From NCBI RefSeq assembly GCF_036541425.1, contig NZ_JAZHFT010000008.1, positions 82,539 to 146,538 of the forward strand: 64,000 nt of DNA, given 5' to 3'. Below the pieces are notes generated by a model. The model had not been told where the DNA came from. It made no database searches and was given only the letters and a program-made list of their open reading frames with translations. A program made the position numbers and the translations under genes. Position 1 is the first letter of the stretch, and each line of letters begins with the position of its first letter. This document shows positions 17,642 to 26,184 of the stretch, one piece after another. Origin of the DNA: Consotaella aegiceratis (GTDB lineage Bacteria > Pseudomonadota > Alphaproteobacteria > Rhizobiales > Rhizobiaceae).

Positions 17642-18571
17642 CTATTCCGGATCTTGCGCTGGGTTCCGGCGACGGGGCCTAGACCGATTGGCCGCCGATT
17701 CCGGACGAACACCGCGCACCCGCGCGCGGAACTGCTTGGGCGCAACGCCGACGCGCGCCTTGAACACCTCGTAGAATCGGCTCGTCCCGAATCCGCAGGC
17801 GTAGGCGACCTGGAGGATCGACCGGTCGGTGTCGGCCAGCAGGTGCATGGCCTGGGCCAGACGATAGCGGATCAGATATTCGTTCATCGACAGGCCGAGA
17901 ACGGCACGGAATGCCCGATTGGCGGTGCTCGGATGCACCGCGGCAAGGTCGGCGAGCTTCGACGGACTGACGTCGTCGGCATGATGGCGATTGATCAGCT
18001 CGATGAGCGCCTGCACCCGGTCCAGCGGCACGCTGGCCGCCGGTCCGTCGCCGTCCCGTTGCAGGCTTTCGGCCGGCGGGAAGGATCGTGGGCTGTCATG
18101 GGCAAGGCGGCGAATGCGGAGTTTGACCTCGTCGGTGACGAGCCGGCGGCGCGCCTCGTCGCCCCCGCTCCACTGCTCGACCCATCGCGCCGCCGTCAGC
18201 AGGTCCGTCGGATCCTTCGTCGCGCCGGCGAGCATTCCGCCCTGCAGGACGAGTTGCTTGACTTCGCGGCGGATCGGCAGAGCGAGAAAATCGGCAAGAG
18301 GCAGATAGCTGCAGATGAGAGCGGAGTGGGGCGTAACCTCGATCGCGCGATGCGGAATCGCGGCCCAAAAAAGCACCAGATTGCCCGCCGCCACGCGTTC
18401 CGTGCGCCCGTTGATCAGATAGGTCATCTCGCCGGACTGGAGGAGATTGACCTCGATATGATCGTGCCAGTGCGCGGCCTCCATGCGATCCGCGACGTGC
18501 TGTTCCAGCTGGAACCGGGTGTCCAGCGGCCGAAAGACGTCGCCCCGGCGCTCGCGGCTCACGTGCGTCAC
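17642..18571 (-). CDS. AraC-family regulator (MelR-like)
   Basis: 309 aa. The N-terminal half is a cupin-type sensor with AAHWHDHIEVNLLQSGEMTY and the IPHRAIE strand. The C-terminal half has the two AraC helix-turn-helix units, including PSTANRAFRAVLGLS and DRSILQVAYACGFGTSRFYEVFK. Its divergent neighbour encodes a GH4 glycosidase, the same arrangement as melR-melA in enterobacteria. It therefore probably activates that gene when an alpha-linked sugar is present. A large palindrome lies between the two genes. Confidence 0.9.
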   Translation of the reverse strand: MTHVSRERRGDVFRPLDTRFQLEQHVADRMEAAHWHDHIEVNLLQSGEMTYLINGRTERVAAGNLVLFWAAIPHRAIEVTPHSALICSYLPLADFLALPIRREVKQLVLQGGMLAGATKDPTDLLTAARWVEQWSGGDEARRRLVTDEVKLRIRRLAHDSPRSFPPAESLQRDGDGPAASVPLDRVQALIELINRHHADDVSPSKLADLAAVHPSTANRAFRAVLGLSMNEYLIRYRLAQAMHLLADTDRSILQVAYACGFGTSRFYEVFKARVGVAPKQFRARVRGVRPESAANRSRPRRRNPAQDPE

Positions 18572-18600
18572 GACTTCTCCTGTCGGCTATGTGCGACTAT

Positions 18601-18630
18601 AGATGCTTCGATTCCGGAATAAATGCATCT
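18601..18630. promoter_or_regulatory. Nested 30-bp palindrome between AraC and GH4 genes
   Basis: AGATGC (18601-18606) and GCATCT (18625-18630) are exact inverted repeats. At their centre ATTCCGGAAT (18611-18620) is a perfect ten-base palindrome, and both share the same axis of symmetry. The site starts 30 bases upstream of the regulator's start codon and about 95 bases before the GH4 gene, so it is well placed to control both. Protein binding is inferred. Confidence 0.6.
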
Positions 18631-18724
18631 CGGCCCGGAAGAAATCCGCATTTGAAGAGCTGTAAGGGGAATCCGATGCGGACGCAAGGCGCGGTCCGCG
18701 GCCGTTTCATATCCGGAGACACCG

Positions 18725-20041
18725 ATGACCAAGATTTGCCTCGTGGGCGCAGGCAGCACCGTGTTTGCGCAGAACATCCTGGGAGACGTCCTGTCCAATC
18801 CCGGCTTCTCCGACTGCGTCATCAGCCTGTTCGACATCGATGGCGAGCGGCTAAAGACCTCCGAGATCGTGGCGAAGCGGATCTGCGCCGAGCTCGGGCG
18901 CGACGGAGTGAAGATCGAGGCGACGCTGGATCGGCGCGAGGCGCTGACGCGCGCCGACTTCGTCATCCTGATGATGCAGGTGGGCGGCTACCGGCCAGCG
19001 ACCGTCACCGACTTCGAGGTGCCCAAGCGCTACGGTCTGCGCCAGACGATCGCCGATACGCTGGGGATCGGCGGCATCTTCCGCGGCCTGCGCACGATTC
19101 CGGTGCTGGACGAGATCTGCCGTGACATGCAGGAGGTCTGTCCGTCGGCCTTGCTCATGAACTACGTCAACCCGATGGCGATCAACTGCTGGGCGATCAA
19201 GGAACTGGCACCGGACCTGCGCACTGTCGGCCTGTGCCACAGCGTCCAGCACACCTCGGAACATCTCGCCGAATGCCTGGGCGAGTCGATCGCCGACATC
19301 GACTACGTTTCGGCCGGCATCAACCACGTCGCCTTCTTCCTGAAGTTTCAAAAGCGCCATGCGGACGGCTCGCGCGAAGATCTCTATCCGCGCCTCAAGG
19401 CGCTGGCTGAGCAAGGACGGGTTCCCAACGACGATCGGGTGCGGTTCGACGCGCTGAAGCGGCTCGGCTATTTCGTGACGGAATCGAGCGAGCACTTCTC
19501 CGAATACACCTCGTGGTACATCAAGGGCGGTCGCGCCGACCTGATCGACGGCTACAACATCCCGCTCGATGAATATATCCGGCGCTGCGAAAACCAGATC
19601 GCCGACTGGAACGAACTGCGCTCCGACCTGGAAGGCGGCAAACCCATCGACGTCTGCCGGAGCAACGAATATGCCGCCGGCATCATCCATGCGGCGACCA
19701 CCGGCCAATCGGCACTGGTCTACGGCAACGTGCCCAACCACGGGCTGATCGACAATCTGCCGGCCGAGTGCATCGTCGAGGTGCCGTGCCATGTCGACCG
19801 CAACGGGGTCCAGCCCATTCACGTCGGCCGGATTCCATCGCAGCTTGCCGGGGTGATCGGGCCGAACGTGTCGGTACAGCAGATGACCGTCGAGGCGGCG
19901 CTCACCGGCAAGCGCGAGGCCATCTACCAGGCCGCTCTGCTCGACCCGCACACGGCGGCCGAGCTGTCGCCCGATCAGATCTGGCACCTCGTCGACGATT
20001 TGATCGCCGAGCATGGGGACCTTCTGCCGACCTATCGCTGA
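18725..20041 (+). CDS. GH4 glycosidase (alpha-galactosidase/alpha-glucosidase MelA type)
   Basis: 438 aa, close to MelA in length. It has the GH4 NAD site GAGSTVF at residues 8-14, and the metal and catalytic residues C171-H172 in LCHSVQHTSEHL and H201 in GINHVAFF. It also has MNYVNPMAINCW at 145-156, which contacts the sugar. GH4 enzymes are unusual because they use NAD and a divalent metal and cleave by an oxidation-elimination route in the cytosol. Members act on alpha-galactosides, alpha-glucosides or glucuronides, and the sequence alone does not settle which. It is followed by a strong terminator, so it is transcribed apart from the DeoR-ABC operon. Confidence 0.9.
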   Translation: MTKICLVGAGSTVFAQNILGDVLSNPGFSDCVISLFDIDGERLKTSEIVAKRICAELGRDGVKIEATLDRREALTRADFVILMMQVGGYRPATVTDFEVPKRYGLRQTIADTLGIGGIFRGLRTIPVLDEICRDMQEVCPSALLMNYVNPMAINCWAIKELAPDLRTVGLCHSVQHTSEHLAECLGESIADIDYVSAGINHVAFFLKFQKRHADGSREDLYPRLKALAEQGRVPNDDRVRFDALKRLGYFVTESSEHFSEYTSWYIKGGRADLIDGYNIPLDEYIRRCENQIADWNELRSDLEGGKPIDVCRSNEYAAGIIHAATTGQSALVYGNVPNHGLIDNLPAECIVEVPCHVDRNGVQPIHVGRIPSQLAGVIGPNVSVQQMTVEAALTGKREAIYQAALLDPHTAAELSPDQIWHLVDDLIAEHGDLLPTYR

Positions 20042-20072
20042 CGGCACTCCACGCACACGATAGCCCACTGGA

Positions 20073-20109
20073 GGGCCGGGATCCGTTTCATGCGGACCCG
20101 GCCCTTTTT
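20073..20109 (+). terminator. Rho-independent terminator after GH4 gene
   Basis: GGGCCGGG-A-TCCG pairs with CGGACCCGGCCC (20093-20104) across a seven-base loop, with one bulged A, and is followed by five T residues. It closes the single-gene GH4 unit. Confidence 0.85.
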
Positions 20110-20221
20110 GCTTGGCACCCCAGGAGGTTGTCGACCACCGAACATTCATCCAGCCGGCCGCGTGACGGCCCGATTCGCTCAAGGAACGCCGCTCTCATAT
20201 TCCAAAAAATCAATTTCGATC

Positions 20222-20232
20222 ATCAATATGAT
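20222..20232. promoter_or_regulatory. Small palindrome upstream of the DeoR gene
   Basis: ATCAATATGAT reads the same on both strands and lies in an AT-rich patch about 75 bases ahead of the DeoR-family start. A TTGACA hexamer begins at its edge (20232), but I found no good partner -10 box at normal spacing. It may be an autoregulatory operator; support is weak. Confidence 0.3.
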
Positions 20233-20307
20233 TGACATCGATCGTATGCCGTGAAAACCTGCATAAAGTCGACATGCCGATGAATTAGTCAGCAGAGGAG
20301 GTTGCGT

Positions 20308-21102
20308 GTGGAGCAGGTGGCGGAAGTGAAGGGCGAGCGGCTCGACGCCATCCGGAGCTACCTCTACGCCCACGGCTTCTCGACCATTCAGGCGATCGCC
20401 GACGCGGTCGGCGCTTCGGTCGCCACCATCCGGCGCGATCTGCAGAAGCTGGAGCGCGACGGCGCGATCGACCGCGTGCACGGCGGCGCACGGATCGCCG
20501 AAGGCTCGTCGGTCGAAGTGGCGTTTCAGGAGCGCGCCAAGCGCAACCTCGCCGCCAAGCGGGCGATCGCCGCCAAGGCCTACGAACAGCTCTCGCCGCG
20601 CACCTCGGTCTTTCTGGATGCCGGAACCACGGTGCTGCAACTCGCCCGGCTGCTGCGCATCGAGCCGCTGCCGCTGCGCATCTTCACCAACGGGCTGGCC
20701 GTGGCGCAGGAGTTCCTCAACGTGCCGCAGCTCGAGGTCACGCTGCTCGGCGGACAATTGCGCAGCGAGAACGCCTCGCTGGTCGGTCCGCAGGCCGAGG
20801 ACATGTTGCGCTCGCTCTGGTTCGACCAGCTCTTTCTCGGCGCCAGCGCCATCGGCATGGACGGCGCGATCTACAGCGTGGACAGTGCCGAAGCCAGCCT
20901 CAACCGGTCGATGCTGTCGCGCTCGGCGCAACGCTTCGTGCTCGCCGACGCCTCCAAGTTCGGCGCCATGGCCACCTACCGCGTCGCCCCGCTCGCCGAG
21001 GCCCACGCAATCACCGACAGCAAGCTCTCCAGCGCCTGGCGCGACCGCTTGCAGGACCTGTCGGTCGCCGCGACGATCGCGGACGCCGGAGGCCCGGCAT
21101 GA
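20308..21102 (+). CDS. DeoR-family transcriptional regulator
   Basis: 264 aa from the GTG at 20308, chosen because a full AGGAGG (20296-20301) sits six bases upstream; a TTG at 20302 lies too close to it. The N-terminal helix-turn-helix is near residues 12-60 (RSYLYAHGFSTIQAIAD, VATIRRDLQKLERDGAI, RVHGGA). The C-terminal DeoR sensor domain has FLDAGTTVLQLARLL, NGLAV and FLGASAIGMDGAIYS. DeoR proteins usually repress sugar operons and respond to a phosphorylated sugar intermediate. It heads the operon kinase, ABC importer, SIS enzyme, as AgaR and similar regulators do for amino-sugar genes. Confidence 0.92.
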   Translation: MEQVAEVKGERLDAIRSYLYAHGFSTIQAIADAVGASVATIRRDLQKLERDGAIDRVHGGARIAEGSSVEVAFQERAKRNLAAKRAIAAKAYEQLSPRTSVFLDAGTTVLQLARLLRIEPLPLRIFTNGLAVAQEFLNVPQLEVTLLGGQLRSENASLVGPQAEDMLRSLWFDQLFLGASAIGMDGAIYSVDSAEASLNRSMLSRSAQRFVLADASKFGAMATYRVAPLAEAHAITDSKLSSAWRDRLQDLSVAATIADAGGPA

Positions 21103-22079
21103 GCGATCGTCTGATCCTCGGCATCGACGGCGGCGGCACCAAGGTCCATCTCGCCTTGGCTGACGGTTCGGGCCGCCTGGTTCGGCAGGCGGTGGGCGGC
21201 GGGGTCAACCCGATCGACAATCCGCATCGGTGGCGGCAGACACTGGTCGCCGAACTTCGCGCCTTCGCCGGAGAGCCGCGCCTGGCGGCCGTGGCGGCGG
21301 CGCTGCCGGCCTATGGGGAGGTCGACGAGGCCTCCCGACAGCAGCGCGAGGCGGTTGCCGAAGTGTTCGATCCGCTTCCGCAGGTGGTGATGAACGATGT
21401 GGACGCCGCCCATGTCGGCGCCTTCGCGGGCGAAGCGGGCATCCTGATCCTGTCGGGCACCGGTTCGATGGCCTGGGCGCGAGATGACCAGGGACGCTCC
21501 TGGCGCGTTGGAGGCTGGGGCGACGTGATCGGCGACGAAGGCAGCAGCCACTGGATCGGCCTGCGCGTTCTGGCGCGGGTGAGCCAGAGCCTGGACGGAC
21601 GGGCCGGAGAAACAGCTCTCGTGGAGGCCGTGTTCCAGCACCTCGCGCTCGATCGCGCCCGGCCGATGGACGCGCTCGAAGGCTGGGTCACGCGGCAGAC
21701 CAATCTGCGGGCCGGGGTGGCTTCCCTGGCCCGGATCGCTAGTGGCCTGGCGGAGGCCGGCGACGCCGGCGCGCTCGGTATCATCGACGAGGCGGCCGAC
21801 GAGCTGGCACGCCACGTCACCGCGATTGCGGCACAGTCCGGTCTTTCTCCAACGTGGAGCTACGCAGGCGGAACCTTCCGCAGCCAGGCGCTGCTGCGCG
21901 CCGTCGCCGACAGGCTCGGCCGCGCGCCGGTCGAACCGCGGCTTCCCCCGATTGGCGGCACCCTGCTGGTGGCCGCCCGACACCTCGACTGGCCGGTGCC
22001 CCCGGCATGGATCGAGCGCCTTGCCGCGTCGATCGCGGCGTCGCCGGCAATGGCAGAAGCACCCCAACAGGACAACTAG
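21099..22079 (+). CDS. BadF/BadG-type sugar kinase (N-acetylglucosamine kinase-like)
   Basis: 326 aa, overlapping the regulator by ATGA. The phosphate 1 loop is LGIDGGGTKVHLAL (8-21), phosphate 2 is ILILSGTGSMAWAR, and GGWGDVIGDEGSSHWIG follows; the adenosine motif is YAGGTFRS. This is the pattern of N-acetylglucosamine and glucosamine kinases in the ASKHA superfamily. It should phosphorylate an amino sugar at O6 in the cytosol, supplying the SIS-domain enzyme encoded five genes downstream. No N-acetylglucosamine-6-phosphate deacetylase occurs in the window, which favours a free amino sugar as substrate, although the deacetylase could be elsewhere. Confidence 0.82.
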   Translation: MSDRLILGIDGGGTKVHLALADGSGRLVRQAVGGGVNPIDNPHRWRQTLVAELRAFAGEPRLAAVAAALPAYGEVDEASRQQREAVAEVFDPLPQVVMNDVDAAHVGAFAGEAGILILSGTGSMAWARDDQGRSWRVGGWGDVIGDEGSSHWIGLRVLARVSQSLDGRAGETALVEAVFQHLALDRARPMDALEGWVTRQTNLRAGVASLARIASGLAEAGDAGALGIIDEAADELARHVTAIAAQSGLSPTWSYAGGTFRSQALLRAVADRLGRAPVEPRLPPIGGTLLVAARHLDWPVPPAWIERLAASIAASPAMAEAPQQDN

Positions 22080-22091
22080 GAGAACAGGCAT

Positions 22092-23351
22092 ATGCGCGTC
22101 TACGTCTTAACTGCTGCCGCTCTCACGGCACTGATAGCGGCCAACCCCGCCTTCAGCCAGGACTCCAAGCCGCTCGCGGGATCGTCGATCACCGTGCTGA
22201 TGCCGTCACCCCAGGCGTCGAACATCGCCAGCGACTTCGAGAAGGAAACCGGCATCCACGTGAACCTCCAGACGCTGTCCTGGGACGACATCCGGCCGAA
22301 GCTGGTGACGGCGCTGCTGGCCGGCTCGGCGCCGGCCGACGTCACCGAGTTCGACTGGTCCTGGACCGGCCAGTTCGCCGCCGCCGACTGGTACATGCCG
22401 CTCAACGACGAGATCGACGCCGAAGCGGTCGACGACATCGCGACCGCGAAGATCTTCACGGTCGGCGGCAACCTGCTGGCGGTTCCCTACACCAACGACT
22501 TCCGCGTCATGCTGGTCAACAAGAAGCATTTCGAGGATGCCGGCATCACCGAGATGCCGAAGACGCTCGACGAACTCATGCAGGATGCCAAGACCATCAA
22601 GGAGAAGGGCATCGTCGAATATCCGGTCGGTTTGCCCTTGTCGCCCACCGAAGGCGCTTCGACCACCTGGTACCTGCTGACCAAGGCCTTCGGCGGCGAG
22701 CTGTTCGACGACGACTTCAATCCGCTGTTCACGGAGAAAGATTCCGCCGGCTACAAGGCGCTCGCCTTTGAACTCGAACTTCTGCACGAAGGGCTCGTCG
22801 ATCCCGCGGCCACCAACCTGCGCGACAGCCAGTACAACGAGAGCATCTTTCCCAATGGCGAGACCAGCATCATGATCTCGGGCGAGCCGGGGCGGCTCGG
22901 CCGGATGAACGATCCCGAGCAGTCGCCGAAGGTGGCAGGCGACATCGAGGCCATCCTGGTTCCGACCGAGAGCGGCACGACGCGCAGCTTCGGCCTTCCG
23001 GAAGGACTCGGCATTCCCAAGGTGTCTGAGAACAAGGAGGCGGCCGTCGCCTTCATCAAGTGGTTCACCAGCAAGGACTTCCAGATCGAGAACTACGGCA
23101 ACGGCGTTCTGCCGACGCGCACCTCGGCGCTGTCGGAGCTCAATTCCGGCGGCGACCTGATGAGCGGCGATGTTCTGGTGGAGGAATCGAAAGTCGTCGA
23201 GCCGCTGTTCCCGCAGGGCACGCCGACCTGGTATCCGCAGTTCTCCAGCGCGGTGAACGCGGCCATCAACAGCGCTGCCAAGGACCAGATCACCGTCGAT
23301 GAGGCCATGCAGAGCATCGCCGAGGCGACCGAGCAGGCCAAGGCGCAATGA
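22092..23351 (+). CDS. Sugar ABC transporter substrate-binding protein (CUT1 family)
   Basis: 419 aa, with a signal peptide of about 22 residues ending NPAFSQ. The mature protein has the MalE-like pattern ITVLMPSPQASNIASDFEKETGI, then VPYTNDFRVMLVNKKHFEDAGI and GEPGRLGRM. CUT1 binding proteins take up disaccharides, oligosaccharides and some monosaccharide derivatives. It starts 12 bases after the kinase and its stop overlaps the first permease ATG. The kinase and SIS enzyme around it suggest an amino sugar or its glycoside as ligand. Confidence 0.9.
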   Translation: MRVYVLTAAALTALIAANPAFSQDSKPLAGSSITVLMPSPQASNIASDFEKETGIHVNLQTLSWDDIRPKLVTALLAGSAPADVTEFDWSWTGQFAAADWYMPLNDEIDAEAVDDIATAKIFTVGGNLLAVPYTNDFRVMLVNKKHFEDAGITEMPKTLDELMQDAKTIKEKGIVEYPVGLPLSPTEGASTTWYLLTKAFGGELFDDDFNPLFTEKDSAGYKALAFELELLHEGLVDPAATNLRDSQYNESIFPNGETSIMISGEPGRLGRMNDPEQSPKVAGDIEAILVPTESGTTRSFGLPEGLGIPKVSENKEAAVAFIKWFTSKDFQIENYGNGVLPTRTSALSELNSGGDLMSGDVLVEESKVVEPLFPQGTPTWYPQFSSAVNAAINSAAKDQITVDEAMQSIAEATEQAKAQ

Positions 23352-24262
23352 CGGCCATCGCCTCGACCGGCGTCTATTCCCGACGAGGCATCGCCAAGAG
23401 CGATGCCTTGCTGGGCCTGCTCCTGGTGGCGCCGATCATCATCACGATGGTGGCGCTGGTCTTTCTGCCGTTGGTCCAGAGCATGTGGGACAGCGTGCAT
23501 CGGGTCAATCCGATGCTGCCGGGCAAGCCGTTCGTGGGGCTGCAGAACTACAGCCGCATGCTGTCCGACTCCCAGCTCAATACGTCGTGGGTCAACACCT
23601 TCATCTATGTCCTGCTCGCCGTGGCGGCCGAGACCGTTTTCGGCGTGCTGGCGGCCGCCCTGATCAACCAGGTCAAGGCCGGGCGTCAGTGGCTCCTGGC
23701 CGCCGTCGTCCTGCCCTGGGCCCTGCCGGGCGTGGTCAACGCGGTCATCTGGCTGTGGATCTTCCAGCCGGGCGCGGGACTTCTCAACGGCATCCTGGTG
23801 TCGCTCGGCCTGCCGTTCGACAATCACGTCTGGTTCAACGACCGCACCAGCGCGATCATCGCGGTCACCGTCGTCCACGTCTGGCGCATGATGCCGCTCA
23901 CCGTGGTGATTGCCCTAGCGGCGATGCAGGGCATCCCGGCCCATCTCTACGAGGCAGCGCGCATCGACGGCGCGAGCCGGTTCCAGATGTTCGCGTCGAT
24001 CACCCTGCCGCTGATCCGCAGCGCGCTCGCCGTGTCGATGACCAATGCCACGGTCCAAGCCTTCAACCTGTTCGACGAAGCCTGGGTGCTGGTCGGCTCC
24101 AGCCTCGATACGCGGCCGGTTCTCGTCGACGTCTATCTGGAGACGTTCCTGAACCTGCAGTTCTCCTACGGCATGGCGCTGTCGCTGGTCGTCACCTTCG
24201 TGTCGCTGCTGATTTCCCTGATCTACGTGCTCCGCGTTCACCGCAACACCCGGTACGACTGA
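23348..24262 (+). CDS. Sugar ABC transporter permease (MalF type)
   Basis: 304 aa with six membrane helices. The EAA loop that binds the ATPase reads YEAARIDGASRFQMF. The N-terminal region has LLVAPIIITMVALVFLPLVQ as the first helix. It overlaps both neighbours, by ATGA upstream and TGATG downstream, so the importer subunits are made in step. Confidence 0.93.
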   Translation: MTAIASTGVYSRRGIAKSDALLGLLLVAPIIITMVALVFLPLVQSMWDSVHRVNPMLPGKPFVGLQNYSRMLSDSQLNTSWVNTFIYVLLAVAAETVFGVLAAALINQVKAGRQWLLAAVVLPWALPGVVNAVIWLWIFQPGAGLLNGILVSLGLPFDNHVWFNDRTSAIIAVTVVHVWRMMPLTVVIALAAMQGIPAHLYEAARIDGASRFQMFASITLPLIRSALAVSMTNATVQAFNLFDEAWVLVGSSLDTRPVLVDVYLETFLNLQFSYGMALSLVVTFVSLLISLIYVLRVHRNTRYD

Positions 24263-25119
24263 TGAAAACGAGTCTTGGCTACCGCATGATGGTCTGGGGC
24301 GGGGTCGGCATCTTGCTGCTCTGGTCGCTCGGCCCGGTCTACTGGACCGTCGCCAGCGCCTTCACCCCCAACGCCGACTTCGCGGTCCGCCCGATCCATT
24401 TCTTCCCGCAGCATTTCACGCTGGACCACTTCTCCAGGCTGCTCGGTATCAACATCGAGCGGATCGGCGGTGTCGAGGTCTGGGCACAGTTCCGCGCCGC
24501 CTTCGTCAACAGCGTGATCGCCGCCGGCGTGGCGACGGTCCTGTGCGTGGTGATGTCGGCCTTCGGCGGCTACGCCTTCACGCGGCTGAACTTCCCGGGC
24601 CGCCAGCTTCTGTTCGTCGCCGTCGTCGGCACCATCGCCATTCCCGGCTATGCGGTGCTGATCCCGCTCTATCGGCTGATGATCGAGCTTCATATGGTCG
24701 ACACCTATGTCGGCGTCGCGCTGATCTATGTCTCGGCCTTCCTGCCGCTGTCGCTCTGGCTGATGCGCAGCGTCTTCGAGGCCTTGCCGATCGCGCTCGA
24801 GGAGGCCGCGCAACTCGACGGCGCCGGCCGCCTCTACATCTTCTTCCACATCGTCCTGCCGCTCGTCGGGCCCGGCCTCACGGCGGCGGCGATCCTCACC
24901 TTCCTCGGCGCCTGGGGTCAGTACATGGTGCCGCTGATCTTCTCACCGACGGCGACCAAGCCCCTGACGGTGCTGATCCCCGAATTCGCGACCAAGAATT
25001 TCATCGACTACGGGCTGATCACGGCCAGCGGCACGATCGCCATCGTGGTTCCGGCGCTGGTCGTCATCTTCCTCAATCGCTACCTCGTCAGCGGCTTGCT
25101 GGCCGGCTCGGTGAAATAG
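24262..25119 (+). CDS. Sugar ABC transporter permease (MalG type)
   Basis: 285 aa from the ATG that shares its A with the preceding TGA. Six membrane helices; the EAA loop is LEEAAQLDGAGRLYIFFHIVLP. Signature WTVASAFTPNADF near the start and a final AGSVK are typical of MalG-type subunits. It partners the preceding MalF-type subunit and the ATPase at 26185-27246. Confidence 0.93.
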   Translation: MKTSLGYRMMVWGGVGILLLWSLGPVYWTVASAFTPNADFAVRPIHFFPQHFTLDHFSRLLGINIERIGGVEVWAQFRAAFVNSVIAAGVATVLCVVMSAFGGYAFTRLNFPGRQLLFVAVVGTIAIPGYAVLIPLYRLMIELHMVDTYVGVALIYVSAFLPLSLWLMRSVFEALPIALEEAAQLDGAGRLYIFFHIVLPLVGPGLTAAAILTFLGAWGQYMVPLIFSPTATKPLTVLIPEFATKNFIDYGLITASGTIAIVVPALVVIFLNRYLVSGLLAGSVK

Positions 25120-25138
25120 AATTGAAAGAACGGAGACT

Positions 25139-26092
25139 ATGATGAGTCCGACCGAGCAAACGATCTTCGAACAGTTCGACTATTGGCGGGCCGCGATCCG
25201 GCCGACGACGCCGGCCCAACCGAGCGGAACGGCAGTCTTCGTCGGCTGCGGCACGTCCTACAACCTCGCTCTGTCCCTGGCCGCGCAGTCCAATAGGCTC
25301 GGCCGGTCGGCCATCGCGGTTCCGGGGGGCGAATGGGCGACGCGGGCGGACGCCTATTGCGTCGACTGGCGCAAGGCGCACGTCTATGCCCTGTCGCGCA
25401 GCGGCGAGACGACGGAGACGGTGGCGGCGGCCAAGGCCAGCCGGAATGCCGGCGGCTTCGTCACGGCGATCACCGTCGAACCGGAGAGCACCCTGGCGAA
25501 GTCCTGCGACGAGGCGATTGTGGCCGCGACGCACCCCCAGGAAGGGATCGTCATGACGACGTCCGCCAGCCTCATGCTGCTGCTGGGGCTGCAGGCGATG
25601 GGTGTCGGCCTGTCGGCCTCGCTTCCCGATGCCGCGCGGACGCTTCTTGAAGCGCTCGACGCCCGGCATGCTCCCTCCCTCGCCGGCCGCTCGCACTTCG
25701 TCTTCCTGGGCGGAGGCGCGCTTTACGGCGTCGCGCTGGAAGGCGCCCTGAAGCTGATGGAGATGAGCCAGTCCTTCACCCAAGGCTTCCATCCGCAGGA
25801 ATACCGGCACGGCCCGGTCAGCCTCATCGACGGGAAGAGCACGGTGATCCTGCTCTACAGCGATCAGGTCGAGGCGGAAGCGATGCTGGCCGGCGAGTTG
25901 CAGGAGAAGGGTGCCCTGGTCGTCGGCTTTGGCGGTCCCGGCGACATCCGCTTCGACGTGTCGGTCGCCCTCCCCGAAAAGGGGCTGGCCTGCCTTCCGG
26001 CGCTCCAGCTTCTCGGCGAGCGCCGCGCCCAGGCCTGCGGCCTCGACACCGTCAGCCCGCGCCACCTGACCAAGGTTGTCACCCTGGTCTGA
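25139..26092 (+). CDS. SIS-domain sugar-phosphate deaminase/isomerase (GlmS C-terminal-like)
   Basis: 317 aa with two SIS domains and no glutaminase domain. The first has VFVGCGTSYNLALSLAAQ and ALSRSGETTET, which bind the sugar phosphate. The second has HPQEYRHGPVSLID, whose Glu acts in ring opening or isomerisation. The protein ends PRHLTKVVTLV, matching the GlmS C-terminus with its catalytic Lys (K312 here). Enzymes of this kind remove ammonia from a 6-phospho amino sugar, giving a ketose-6-phosphate (NagB-II, AgaS, FrlB types). Glucosamine-6-phosphate and galactosamine-6-phosphate are both possible. The PF08013 gene at 33056 makes the second attractive. Confidence 0.85.
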   Translation: MMSPTEQTIFEQFDYWRAAIRPTTPAQPSGTAVFVGCGTSYNLALSLAAQSNRLGRSAIAVPGGEWATRADAYCVDWRKAHVYALSRSGETTETVAAAKASRNAGGFVTAITVEPESTLAKSCDEAIVAATHPQEGIVMTTSASLMLLLGLQAMGVGLSASLPDAARTLLEALDARHAPSLAGRSHFVFLGGGALYGVALEGALKLMEMSQSFTQGFHPQEYRHGPVSLIDGKSTVILLYSDQVEAEAMLAGELQEKGALVVGFGGPGDIRFDVSVALPEKGLACLPALQLLGERRAQACGLDTVSPRHLTKVVTLV

Positions 26093-26099
26093 AGGCCAG

Positions 26100-26112
26100 C
26101 GCCCTTCGGGCG
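26100..26112 (+). other. Short intercistronic hairpin
   Basis: CGCCC, TTC, GGGCG form a five-pair stem just after the SIS gene stop. There is no U tract, so termination is not expected. It may affect mRNA decay or the level of the ATPase that follows 70 bases later. Confidence 0.35.
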
Positions 26113-26184
26113 TGAGCTCGAAGAGCAAGCGATGGCGCCCGTTGCAGACGGCGCCCGGCGTGAACGAGTGAGCAGGAGAGCGCG

